NCBI GenBank assembly: GCA_003161435.1
Contig: PMOS01000025.1
Span: 47,013-111,012, forward strand
DNA: 64,000 nucleotides
Reading direction: 5' to 3'
From: Vulcanimicrobiota bacterium
GTDB lineage: Bacteria; Vulcanimicrobiota; Vulcanimicrobiia; Vulcanimicrobiales; Vulcanimicrobiaceae
The stretch's first letter is position 1, and the number at the start of each line of letters is the position of its first letter. The notes beneath the pieces are model-generated. The model did not search any database. It worked only from the letters and a program-made list of their open reading frames with translations, and had not been told where the DNA came from. Positions 42,199 through 49,430 of the stretch are shown piece by piece. Position numbers and translations under genes: made by a program.

Positions 42199-42767
42199 CC
42201 GATCAGTTCGTCGACGATGAACGTCTCGTCTGCGAGCGCGGCAAACGATACGCGCCCACCGCGATAGTGGGTCTGCACCGAATCGTAGCCGGCTCCGCTT
42301 GGGTCGCGATGAACGACGACGGCACCGCGGTTGACGTCAACGATCCAGTACTCCGGGACGCCCGCCTCGGCGTAGATCTTCAGCTTTTTCCCCGCGTCGA
42401 CTCCCAGCGACGAGTCGGCAACCTCGATAATTGCCAACACGTCGGGGGCTCGCGGAATGCCCGACGCGTAGAAGTCCTCGCGCTTGCCGAGAATCGCGAT
42501 GTCCGGTTCGGGCTCAGACCGGTCGGAGACGATCACCGGCAGTTGCACGGATACGCAGGTGCGCTCGCCGAGCCGAAGCGTGAGCGTTTGCCCCATCCGC
42601 AAGACGGTCGAAAAGTGCGGTGCTCCGTGCGGCGGCACGAGGATCACGTCGCCATCGAGTAGCTCGACGCGCTCGTCGGGCGCGAGAATCCCCGCTTCGG
42701 CCATCCGGTTGTACTCTTCGACGGAGATCGGTCGTCGTAACACTTCGAGCAGCGCCATATCACTCAT
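42195..42767 (-). CDS. Uma2 family restriction-endonuclease-fold protein
   Basis: A 190-residue protein with the PD-(D/E)XK nuclease core of the Uma2 family: ISVEEYNRMAEAGILAPDER, VELLDGDVI, EPEPDIAILGKRE, VLAIIEVADSSLGVDAGKKL and YAEAGVPEYWIVDVNRG. Acidic and Lys residues of the core are present. These proteins are abundant in cyanobacteria and similar genomes, and their role is unknown. A ribosome site AGGTGA precedes the ATG. The stop overlaps the TTG start of the hydantoinase-like gene by 4 bases. Confidence 0.88.
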   Translation of the reverse strand: MSDMALLEVLRRPISVEEYNRMAEAGILAPDERVELLDGDVILVPPHGAPHFSTVLRMGQTLTLRLGERTCVSVQLPVIVSDRSEPEPDIAILGKREDFYASGIPRAPDVLAIIEVADSSLGVDAGKKLKIYAEAGVPEYWIVDVNRGAVVVHRDPSGAGYDSVQTHYRGGRVSFAALADETFIVDELIG

Positions 42768-42816
42768 CGAGTTCACCTCACCGGGATAGCGCGGCCGTTG
42801 CGATGGTGTTGCCATT

Positions 42817-43560
42817 TCAGCCGGCGCCGACGTCGCAGGCGACGACGATCGTCCGCAGCGCCATCGTGACGCGGCCGTCCTTTGCGTGATGCGCGACCAG
42901 CGCGCGAACCGCGGCGTGCAGCTCGCCGGCGGCCGGACCGGTCTTGGGCAGGTACGAGGTGCTGCGCGCGCGTGACAGGACACCGTCGGCGTCGAGCGAC
43001 TGACCGTTGCGAAACTCGACGCGGCTCTTGGTGACCCACCCTTCGAACGCCGCGAACGCGGCGAGGCCGTCGGCGCGCCGGCGCTCCGTCTCGTCGGTTT
43101 GGAACGTGCGCACGAGCGCGCCGTAGGCGGCAGTGAACGGGTCGCTCTCGTCGCGTTCGTTGTAGACGACCGCCGCGCGACCGCCGGGGCGCAGGATGCG
43201 CACGATCTCGTCGAGCGCCTTGACGTGATCGAACCAGTGGAACGCCTGAAACGCGGTCACCAAGTCGATATCGGCTTCCTTGAGGCCGGTGTTTTCAGCC
43301 GTTCCGTCTCGCCACTCGACGTTCGGATCGGGCTCGGCCGCGGCGCGCATCGGTTCGTTCGGCTCGATCGCGATGACCTGCGCGCCGCGCTGCGCGAGCA
43401 GCCGCGACGAGATCCCCGTTCCGGCACCCAGATCGGCGACGAGGACGTCGTGCGGATCGCCCAGGCCGTCGAACAGCACGTCGAGCGCGGCGTCCGGGTA
43501 CGACGGCCGCGCGGCAGCGTAATCGGTCGCGCGGTCGGCGAAGCGTTCGGTGAAGCTCAC
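42817..43560 (-). CDS. Class I SAM-dependent methyltransferase
   Basis: A 247-residue methyltransferase. The SAM-binding motif I is VLVADLGAGTGISSRLLAQR, followed by VIAIEPNEPMR (motif II), AENTGLKEADIDLVTAFQAF (motif III) and ILRPGGRAAVVYNE. N-terminal FADRATDYAAARPSYP is typical of the group around Methyltransf_11. The GTG start at 43560 overlaps the upstream dipeptidase stop by 4 bases, so the two are co-translated. Substrate not predictable. Confidence 0.88.
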   Translation of the reverse strand: MSFTERFADRATDYAAARPSYPDAALDVLFDGLGDPHDVLVADLGAGTGISSRLLAQRGAQVIAIEPNEPMRAAAEPDPNVEWRDGTAENTGLKEADIDLVTAFQAFHWFDHVKALDEIVRILRPGGRAAVVYNERDESDPFTAAYGALVRTFQTDETERRRADGLAAFAAFEGWVTKSRVEFRNGQSLDADGVLSRARSTSYLPKTGPAAGELHAAVRALVAHHAKDGRVTMALRTIVVACDVGAG

Positions 43561-44945
43561 CGCAGCGCGCTCGCGAGCTCGTCGTAGAGATACGTCATCG
43601 TCTCGATCCCGCCGAAGAACTGGCCCAAATCGAACTTCTCGTTCGGCGCGTGGATCGCGTCGTCGGGGAGCCCGACACCGATCAGCACCTGCGGCAGGTG
43701 CAGGATGCGATCGAACGAGGAAACCGGGCCGATCGTCCCACCGGTACCGATGAACACCGGCGGCTTGCCGAAGCCCAGCTCCATCGCGCGCGCCGCCGCC
43801 GCCACCGCCGGATGGTCGCGCGACGTTGCGACCGCGCGCACGTCGCCCTGCGCTTCGACCTCGACGCGCACGCCCTTGGGTGCGATGCGCTGCACGAAGG
43901 TCGTCACCGCATGCTTCACCTGCTCGGGATCCTGATGCGCGACGAGCCGCGCCGACACTTTGGCTTTGGCGAACGACGGGATGATCGTCTTCGCGCCGGC
44001 GCCTTGGTAGCCACCGTACATCCCGTTGACCTCGAGCGTCGGCCGAAACCACATGCGCTCGAGCGGGAGCCGCGTCGGCTCGCCGGCGAGCTCGGGCACG
44101 CCGAGTCCGTGCGCCTCGCGGGCGGGGTCGAACGGCAAGCCGGCGATCTCGGCACGTTCGTGCGGCGAGAGCTCGCGCACGCCGTCGTAGAAACCCGGGA
44201 CCGCGATGCGGCCGTGCGCGTCCTTGAGCGACGCGAGGATCTGCGCGAGCGCTTCGAGCGGATTCTTCACGATCCCACCGTAGTAACCCGAGTGCAGGTC
44301 GCTCGTTGGACCGTGCACCGTGATCTCCCAATGCACGAGGCCGCGCAGCGACGTGGTGAGCGACGGAACGTCTTCGGCGAAGACCGCCGTGTCGGACACG
44401 ACGACGACATCGCACGCGAGCCGATCGCGCTCGCGCGCCAGGAACGCCTCGAAGCTCGGCGAGCCGATCTCTTCTTCGCCTTCGATCACGACCTTGACGT
44501 TGATCGGCAGCTTGCCGTTCACGTTCAGGTGCGCTTCGATGGCGGCGAGGTGCATCAAGCACTGGCCCTTGTCGTCGACGGCACCGCGACCGTAGATCTT
44601 GCTGTCGCGCACCGCAGCTTCGAACGGCGGCGAGGTCCACAGCTCGAGCGGATCGGCGGGCTGCACGTCGTGATGTCCGTAGATGAGGATCGTCGGCGCG
44701 CCCGCGGCACCGAGCCACGCGCCGTAGGCGACCGGATTGCCGGCCGTTTCGAGGACCTCGGCGCCGGCGAGCCCGGCCGCGCGCATCCGCTCGACCGCGT
44801 GCTCGGCAGAACGGCGGACGTCGGCGGCGTGATCCGGTTGGGCTGAGATCGAAGGGACGGCGATCCACGCCTTGAGCTCGTCGACGTAGCGGTCGCGGTT
44901 GGCGCGAACGTGCGCGATGAGGGCGTCGGCGTGCGGGGCGATCAT
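43557..44945 (-). CDS. M20 family dipeptidase
   Basis: Metallo-dipeptidase of 462 residues of the M20/CNDP-like group, which cleaves dipeptides such as Xaa-His or Gly-Xaa. Metal and catalytic motifs: LIYGHHDVQPADPLELW, IYGRGAVDDKGQ, IEGEEEIGSPS with the catalytic Glu, and the dimerisation region starting SDLHSGYYGG. The C-terminal GGTIGPVSSFD and DDAIHAPNEKFDL complete the zinc site. The ATG at 44945 has AAGGGGAG upstream and is preferred to an ATG 27 bases earlier. Confidence 0.92.
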   Translation of the reverse strand: MIAPHADALIAHVRANRDRYVDELKAWIAVPSISAQPDHAADVRRSAEHAVERMRAAGLAGAEVLETAGNPVAYGAWLGAAGAPTILIYGHHDVQPADPLELWTSPPFEAAVRDSKIYGRGAVDDKGQCLMHLAAIEAHLNVNGKLPINVKVVIEGEEEIGSPSFEAFLARERDRLACDVVVVSDTAVFAEDVPSLTTSLRGLVHWEITVHGPTSDLHSGYYGGIVKNPLEALAQILASLKDAHGRIAVPGFYDGVRELSPHERAEIAGLPFDPAREAHGLGVPELAGEPTRLPLERMWFRPTLEVNGMYGGYQGAGAKTIIPSFAKAKVSARLVAHQDPEQVKHAVTTFVQRIAPKGVRVEVEAQGDVRAVATSRDHPAVAAAARAMELGFGKPPVFIGTGGTIGPVSSFDRILHLPQVLIGVGLPDDAIHAPNEKFDLGQFFGGIETMTYLYDELASALR

Positions 44946-45000
44946 ATCGCTCCCCTTCGCCGACGCCCTCATCGGATGCTGCGTTGCGCTGGACCGCCGG

Positions 45001-45186
45001 CTAGCTGTTCAAACCGCGGCCCCAGGTCGGCACGCGCAGTGCCTCGGCCGGCGCCGGCGCCGCGGATGGTTGTCCTTGCGCGCGGCCTTCGGACAGCTCG
45101 CTCTCGCGCGGCTCGTCGAGGTCGATGCGCACGCGCAGCCGCCAGGCGCCGAGCACGATCGCAAAGTGCGTGGCCATGATCGTCAT
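45001..45186 (-). CDS. 61-residue small protein at the end of the GntR/ABC operon
   Basis: Short protein: hydrophobic/basic start MATHFAIVLGAWRLRVRIDL, acidic middle DEPRESELSEG, then a Pro/Ala-rich tail ending RVPTWGRGLNS. A strong ribosome site (GGAGGT) lies 8 bases before the ATG, and the start is only three bases after the permease stop, so it is the last cistron of the operon. The C-terminal W-G-R-G-L recalls the W-G-I-T-L end of the 38-residue first cistron. It may be a peptide substrate, a regulatory peptide or a small partner of the transporter. No known family. Confidence 0.6.
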   Translation of the reverse strand: MTIMATHFAIVLGAWRLRVRIDLDEPRESELSEGRAQGQPSAAPAPAEALRVPTWGRGLNS

Positions 45187-45189
45187 CGC

Positions 45190-45930
45190 TTACACCTCCC
45201 GGGTCGACCAGAGCCGAACCGTCGCGACGAGCGTCACGGCGACGAAGCACCAAGCGATGAGCGTGAGCAGATCGGGGCTCAGGGCGAGAATCGTCGTGGT
45301 GCTGTGGCTCGACGACACGCTCTGGATATAGGTCAGCGGGTTGAAGTAGTTCAGGAAGGTGAGGAGGCCGTGCAGGAGCGGCGGGAACGGGGCCGCCCAC
45401 AATCCTCCGATCACCAGAAAGACCGCCCAACTCAACCCCGAGATCATGCTGCCGCGGCCGTCCAAGCGCGCCGCGACGACGTTCACCAGCCCGTACCACA
45501 TCAACGAGCAACCGATGCTGTTGAGAATCGTCATCGGCACGTCACCGTCGATGGTGACATGACCGAGCAGCCCGAAAGCCGCAAGGAACGCCAGCGCGAT
45601 GAAGATTGCGAACGCATAGCCGATGACGATCGTCACGGCGTCGACCGCGATGTAGCGCCAGGCGATCGCGGCGCGTGACATCGGCCGGGTCCAGGCGATC
45701 GCAAGCGTGCTCGATTCGGCGTTGAGCCCGCACGCGACGCACGTCGCGACGATGATCGCGCCGAATGCGCAACCTTTGAGCAGGACGCTCAACGGCACTG
45801 CGCCCGGGGCGCCGGTCATCTGCGAGTGACCGGAGTACACGCTGATCACCGTCACGATCAGCACGGCGAGCAGTACGCCGCAATACCAGGTGAGCGCGCG
45901 CCGCGCGCGCAGAATTTCGACGTATTCCAC
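45190..45930 (-). CDS. ABC-2 type permease
   Basis: Membrane subunit of an ABC exporter, 246 residues with six hydrophobic segments (for example LTWYCGVLLAVLIVTVISVY, IVIGYAFAIFIALAFLAAFG and LTLIAWCFVAVTLVATVRLW). ILNSIGCSLMWYGLVNVVAA is typical of the ABC-2 family. It pairs with the ATPase encoded just upstream, whose stop overlaps its GTG by one base (TAGTG). Such GntR-controlled exporters (YtrABC-like) often act in antibiotic-stress response. Substrate unknown. Confidence 0.86.
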   Translation of the reverse strand: MEYVEILRARRALTWYCGVLLAVLIVTVISVYSGHSQMTGAPGAVPLSVLLKGCAFGAIIVATCVACGLNAESSTLAIAWTRPMSRAAIAWRYIAVDAVTIVIGYAFAIFIALAFLAAFGLLGHVTIDGDVPMTILNSIGCSLMWYGLVNVVAARLDGRGSMISGLSWAVFLVIGGLWAAPFPPLLHGLLTFLNYFNPLTYIQSVSSSHSTTTILALSPDLLTLIAWCFVAVTLVATVRLWSTREV

Positions 45931-46799
45931 TATTGCGTCTCTCCGTCGTCGACGGCATCGAGAAAAAGGTCTTCGAGCGACCGGTCCAGCACGCGCACGC
46001 CGACCGCCCCGAGCGCGCCGCACCGCGCGGCGACCGCGTCGGCCCTGCCGTTGGCGTGTAGCCGGACGCTCTTGCCGGCGCGCTCGACGCGCATCTCGGC
46101 GGCCAGCGTCCCGAGATCGGGGATGGCGAACTCGAACGTCGCTTCGACGACGCGCGAGGCTTCGCGCAGCGCGTCGATCTCGCCGGCGACGACGACCTTG
46201 CCGTCGCGCATGATCACCACGCGGTCGGCGGCCCGATCGATCTGGCCGATCTGGTGCGAGGAGAGCATGATCGTGGCACCGCTGGTGGCAGCGTCGATCA
46301 AGAGATCGAGCACGACTCGCTGCATCACCGGATCGAGTCCGCTGGCCGGCTCGTCGAGGATGAGCAGTGACGGGTTCGCCGACAGCGCGAGGATCAATCC
46401 GAGCGCGGTCTGCTGTCCTTTCGAGAGGCGCTTGACCCGCTTGCGCCCATCCAGCCGGAAGGTCGCGAGTAATTCACGAGTTTTCGCATCGTCGTACGCG
46501 GGTTGCGAGCGACGGGCGAGCTCGAGATGGTTCGCGACGGTCAGCCAACCGTAAAGCGCGGGCCGTTCGGGGGCGTAACCCAGCTTCTCGAACGTCTTGG
46601 GCGTCAGCGGCTGTCCGTCGAACAGAACCGTGCCGGATTGCGGGCGCGCGAACCCCATCATGCATTTGAACGTCGTCGTCTTGCCCGCGCCGTTGCGTCC
46701 GAGCAATCCGCAGACCGAACCGGTCGGGACCTCGAACGAAGCGTCGTCGACAGCAAGAACATCTTTGTAGCGTTTGGTCAGACCGCTGATCGCGATCAC
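45930..46799 (-). CDS. ABC transporter ATP-binding protein (YtrB/BcrA-like)
   Basis: A 289-residue ATPase with Walker A GLLGRNGAGKTTTFKCMMG, Q-loop LGYAPERPALYGW, signature LSKGQQTALGLILAL, Walker B LLILDEPASGLDP and H-loop SSHQIGQID. A C-terminal domain of about 80 residues follows, as in YtrB/CcmA-type exporters. The GTG overlaps the GntR stop by 4 bases (GTGA). It drives an ABC-2 permease encoded downstream. By family, antibiotic or lipid export is likely, without specific evidence. Confidence 0.92.
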   Translation of the reverse strand: MIAISGLTKRYKDVLAVDDASFEVPTGSVCGLLGRNGAGKTTTFKCMMGFARPQSGTVLFDGQPLTPKTFEKLGYAPERPALYGWLTVANHLELARRSQPAYDDAKTRELLATFRLDGRKRVKRLSKGQQTALGLILALSANPSLLILDEPASGLDPVMQRVVLDLLIDAATSGATIMLSSHQIGQIDRAADRVVIMRDGKVVVAGEIDALREASRVVEATFEFAIPDLGTLAAEMRVERAGKSVRLHANGRADAVAARCGALGAVGVRVLDRSLEDLFLDAVDDGETQ

Positions 46800-47200
46800 T
46801 TCTGCTCCTCCGGGTACCAGCGTCCGACCGACGCCTCCGTGATGGCTCGAATCTCATCGAGCGTGACCGCGAGCGAGCGCGCTTCGCGCACTGCGTCGTC
46901 GATTGCCGTGCTAGCGACGTCGGTCGCCGCGCGCCGGGTTTCGCCGACGACGCCGTTCTCGCGAACGAAGGAGCCGCGGCCGGGCGTCGTGTCGATGATC
47001 CCTTCACGTTCGAGATCCCGGTAGACCCGAGCGACCGTGTTGGCGTTCAGCTTGAGCTCGTGCGCAAGCCCTTTCACCGTCGGAAGGCGCTCACCGGCGT
47101 CCAGAGCACCGACGGCGATGGCTCGCTTGATCTGTTCGGTCAACTGCACGTAGAGCGGAGCCCCGGCAGACGGATTGACCGAGAAGAAGGCGGGCGGCAA
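46796..47200 (-). CDS. GntR family regulator, YtrA subfamily
   Basis: Short transcription factor of 134 residues: an N-terminal winged helix (PLYVQLTEQIKRAIAVGALD, LPTVKGLAHELKLNANTVAR, VYRDLEREGIIDTTPGRGSF) and a C-terminal helix pair of only about 55 residues, characteristic of YtrA-type regulators that lack a large effector domain. It starts with TTG four bases after the stop of the 38-residue peptide; no better start is seen. It should bind the 35-bp palindrome at 47347 and repress the operon it belongs to. Confidence 0.88.
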   Translation of the reverse strand: MPPAFFSVNPSAGAPLYVQLTEQIKRAIAVGALDAGERLPTVKGLAHELKLNANTVARVYRDLEREGIIDTTPGRGSFVRENGVVGETRRAATDVASTAIDDAVREARSLAVTLDEIRAITEASVGRWYPEEQK

Positions 47201-47204
47201 GCGC

Positions 47205-47321
47205 TTAGAGCGTGATGCCCCAGCCGCGGAACAGCCGGGAGTCTTGCGGGGTACGGACGAGCGTCGGCGCGGGGGCCGGACGTACGGGTTGGGGGCGGAA
47301 GATCGGGCGGCTGCTGTCCAT
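47205..47321 (-). CDS. 38-residue Pro/Arg-rich peptide, first cistron of the GntR/ABC operon
   Basis: Tiny gene: MDSSRPIFRPQPVRPAPAPT then LVRTPQDSRLFRGWGITL. A GGAG ribosome site sits seven bases before the ATG. It lies directly downstream of the operator-promoter and ends four bases before the gntR start, so it is the first cistron of the operon. The composition (7 Pro, 6 Arg, one Trp near the end) is unlike a membrane or enzyme protein. It could be a leader peptide whose Pro-rich translation controls gntR, or a modified/exported peptide. No known family. Confidence 0.55.
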   Translation of the reverse strand: MDSSRPIFRPQPVRPAPAPTLVRTPQDSRLFRGWGITL

Positions 47322-47346
47322 GTGGGGGCTCCAAGTCGAGAGTTAT

Positions 47347-47381
47347 GCTAGTTCTACTAATACCGTATCAGTATAACTAGC
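47347..47381. promoter_or_regulatory. 35-bp multi-armed palindromic operator
   Basis: Symmetric about 47364: GCTAGTT/AACTAGC (47347-47353, 47375-47381), TACT/AGTA (47355-47358, 47370-47373) and ATAC/GTAT (47360-47363, 47365-47368), separated by single unpaired bases every five positions. It is AT-rich within GC-rich DNA and overlaps the promoter region of the GntR/ABC operon (TTGACT on the minus strand at 47390-47385). It is the expected binding site of the YtrA-type regulator. Confidence 0.72.
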
Positions 47382-47420
47382 ACAAGTCAACAGGTCCGCC
47401 GATTCTTTTTTTGAGGCGGC

Positions 47421-49430
47421 TCAGCCCGTGAAGGGCGCTCCCAACTGAACGTGGGCCGGCGGGCCGCCGACCTTACCGCGCTCGACGTCAAAGTCGTGCG
47501 GCAGCCCGTCGTAGGCGCGCAGCTGCGTTTGGTAGGTGCCGTACTCCCACCAGAATTTTCCGTCGAGCTTGTCGATCACGTCGCCGGTGCGCAGGCCGGC
47601 CGCGAACGCGGGCCCGCCCGGCCGGACGATCGCGCGCATGTAGCCGTCGCTCGGCTTGAACAGCACGTAGAAGTAGGTCGCGCGCGGCGCGGCAGGGTCG
47701 AACGCAAGACCGCGCTCGAACACCTCGGCGGCAAGCGCGGGGTGTTCGCGCGACCAGACGCGCACGCGGAAGAGCACGTCGAGCGCCGCCTGGCGGACCG
47801 GTTCTTGCGCGTGCCACTGCTCGACGCTCCAGCCCGCGCAATCGAGCAACTCGAGCCCGACGTCGCGGCCGTCGGCGACGAGCGGCGTGACGGTCAGCTT
47901 CAGCGCGGCCGCATATGGTTTGGCCGTGCAATCGGACGCGGCCGGATCGCCCGCTGAGCCGACGACGCGGAAACCCGGCCAACCGCGCGCCACCGCTTCG
48001 GCAACTTCGTGCGCGGCGCGCGCGCCGTCGAGCGTTCCGTCGTCGAGCACCGTGACGGCGTGCGCGGCAGACGGCGGCGCGAACAGGCCGTCGCCGGTCG
48101 TTGCGGCCGACGCTGCGGGGATCGCGAACGGCGCCGCGCCGAACAGCGCCCCACCGGCGACGACCGCCACGATCGTGGCGATCGTGGCGACACCGACCTG
48201 CCATGGCAGCGTGAGCCGCGTGATGCGCTCGACGCCGATGCCGGTGAAGTTCGCGACCCACACGTTCTGCGTGTTGGTCGGATCGCACACGTTCTGCACC
48301 TGCACCACCGCCATCACCGCCGCGACCAGCGCGACGGCGGGAACCACGTGCAGCGTCGCGAGGACGGTGTAGACGCCGATGCCGACGCCGTACGGGTTGA
48401 GCGGGCCGCGGTACAGCGCCAGCGGTGAGAGCAGACCGAACAGCACCACGTACGCGACCGGCGTGCGCGGCGCGATCGCGGCGACGAGCGGCGTCACGGC
48501 GGCCTGCACTTGGGGCGTTTGCGCCGCGACGAGCAACATTCCGATGCCGATCATGAGGATCGTCGCCGGCGCGACGTCCTCGATTCCGCGGATCCAAGCA
48601 GCGACGAGCGTTTGCACCGCTCGGCGCGGCGTCGTGACGAGGACGCCGTAGAGCGCGGCGATCGCGAACGCGACGATCGCATCCAAGCCCAGTCCGATCA
48701 ATAGCACGAGCGGCAACACGGGCGTGACGAGCGCGAGCGGCCCGACCCGTCGCCGCGGCTCGTCGCTGTCACCCTGAGGCTCTCGAAGGACGACCTTCGT
48801 CGCGTAATCGCGCGTCGTGCGCGCACGAACGACCGCGAAAACGATCAGCACGATCGCTTGTACGCCGAACAGCACCAGCGCGTAGCTCTGGAACGCACCA
48901 CGTTCGACACCGAACACCGAGCTGTAGAACCGCCACTGCGCGATGTTGAGGATGTACCCGAGCCCGAACGCGAGCAGAAACAGCGTCGCCGACGTCGCGC
49001 GCGGCACGCCGACGGTCATGAGCACCGGCAGCACGATCGTCCCAATCATGATGATCGCACCGAGTCCCGTCACGGTGGTGAACAAGATCGCGACGACCAG
49101 GCACAGCAGCAGCGAGAGTACCAGCGGACGGTCGCCGCCGAACTCCGCCGCGTACGCGACGAGCGTCTCGGCGATCCCGGTCGAGAGCACGACGCGGCTG
49201 AGCAGCGCGCCGAAGAACAGCGTCGCGTAGACCGGTGCGAGCTTCACCGCACCGAGCGTGACGATCGCACCGAGGTCGTGCACTCCGGCGAGCGCCGCGG
49301 TCGCCAGCGCCATCGCCGGAACCGCCAGCAGCGCGGGCAGCCGGCGCGCGATCATCAGCGCGGCCAGCGCCACGAAGACGACGACGATCGCGACGCCGCT
49401 CAGTGGGCCGATCTCATCACCTCGTCCCAC
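47421..49430 (-). CDS. Citrate/gluconate-type transporter fused to a PDZ domain
   Basis: A 669-residue protein. The first two thirds have about 11-12 membrane segments of the IT/GntP-like superfamily: VTGLGAIIMIGTIVLPVL, LAFGLGYILNIAQWRF, LYRGPLNPYGVGIGVY and VQVQNVCDPTNTQNVWVANF. The last third is extracytoplasmic and ends in a PDZ-like domain (AIVRPGGPAFAAGLRTGDVIDKLDG). A cytoplasmic loop reads VVLREPQGDSDEP, from an interspersed repeat copy at 48768. The start is uncertain; GTG 49430 lies 31 bases inside the upstream hexosaminidase gene. It probably imports an organic acid or sugar acid; the PDZ part may bind a protein or peptide. Confidence 0.8.
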   Translation of the reverse strand: MGRGDEIGPLSGVAIVVVFVALAALMIARRLPALLAVPAMALATAALAGVHDLGAIVTLGAVKLAPVYATLFFGALLSRVVLSTGIAETLVAYAAEFGGDRPLVLSLLLCLVVAILFTTVTGLGAIIMIGTIVLPVLMTVGVPRATSATLFLLAFGLGYILNIAQWRFYSSVFGVERGAFQSYALVLFGVQAIVLIVFAVVRARTTRDYATKVVLREPQGDSDEPRRRVGPLALVTPVLPLVLLIGLGLDAIVAFAIAALYGVLVTTPRRAVQTLVAAWIRGIEDVAPATILMIGIGMLLVAAQTPQVQAAVTPLVAAIAPRTPVAYVVLFGLLSPLALYRGPLNPYGVGIGVYTVLATLHVVPAVALVAAVMAVVQVQNVCDPTNTQNVWVANFTGIGVERITRLTLPWQVGVATIATIVAVVAGGALFGAAPFAIPAASAATTGDGLFAPPSAAHAVTVLDDGTLDGARAAHEVAEAVARGWPGFRVVGSAGDPAASDCTAKPYAAALKLTVTPLVADGRDVGLELLDCAGWSVEQWHAQEPVRQAALDVLFRVRVWSREHPALAAEVFERGLAFDPAAPRATYFYVLFKPSDGYMRAIVRPGGPAFAAGLRTGDVIDKLDGKFWWEYGTYQTQLRAYDGLPHDFDVERGKVGGPPAHVQLGAPFTG
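48768..48790. repeat. Interspersed repeat variant inside the transporter gene
   Basis: GTCACCCTGAGGCTCTCGAA (48768-48787) resembles GTCACCCTGAGCTCGTCGAA at 55445. It is translated as R-E-P-Q-G-D in a loop of the transporter and keeps the frame. Confidence 0.5.
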
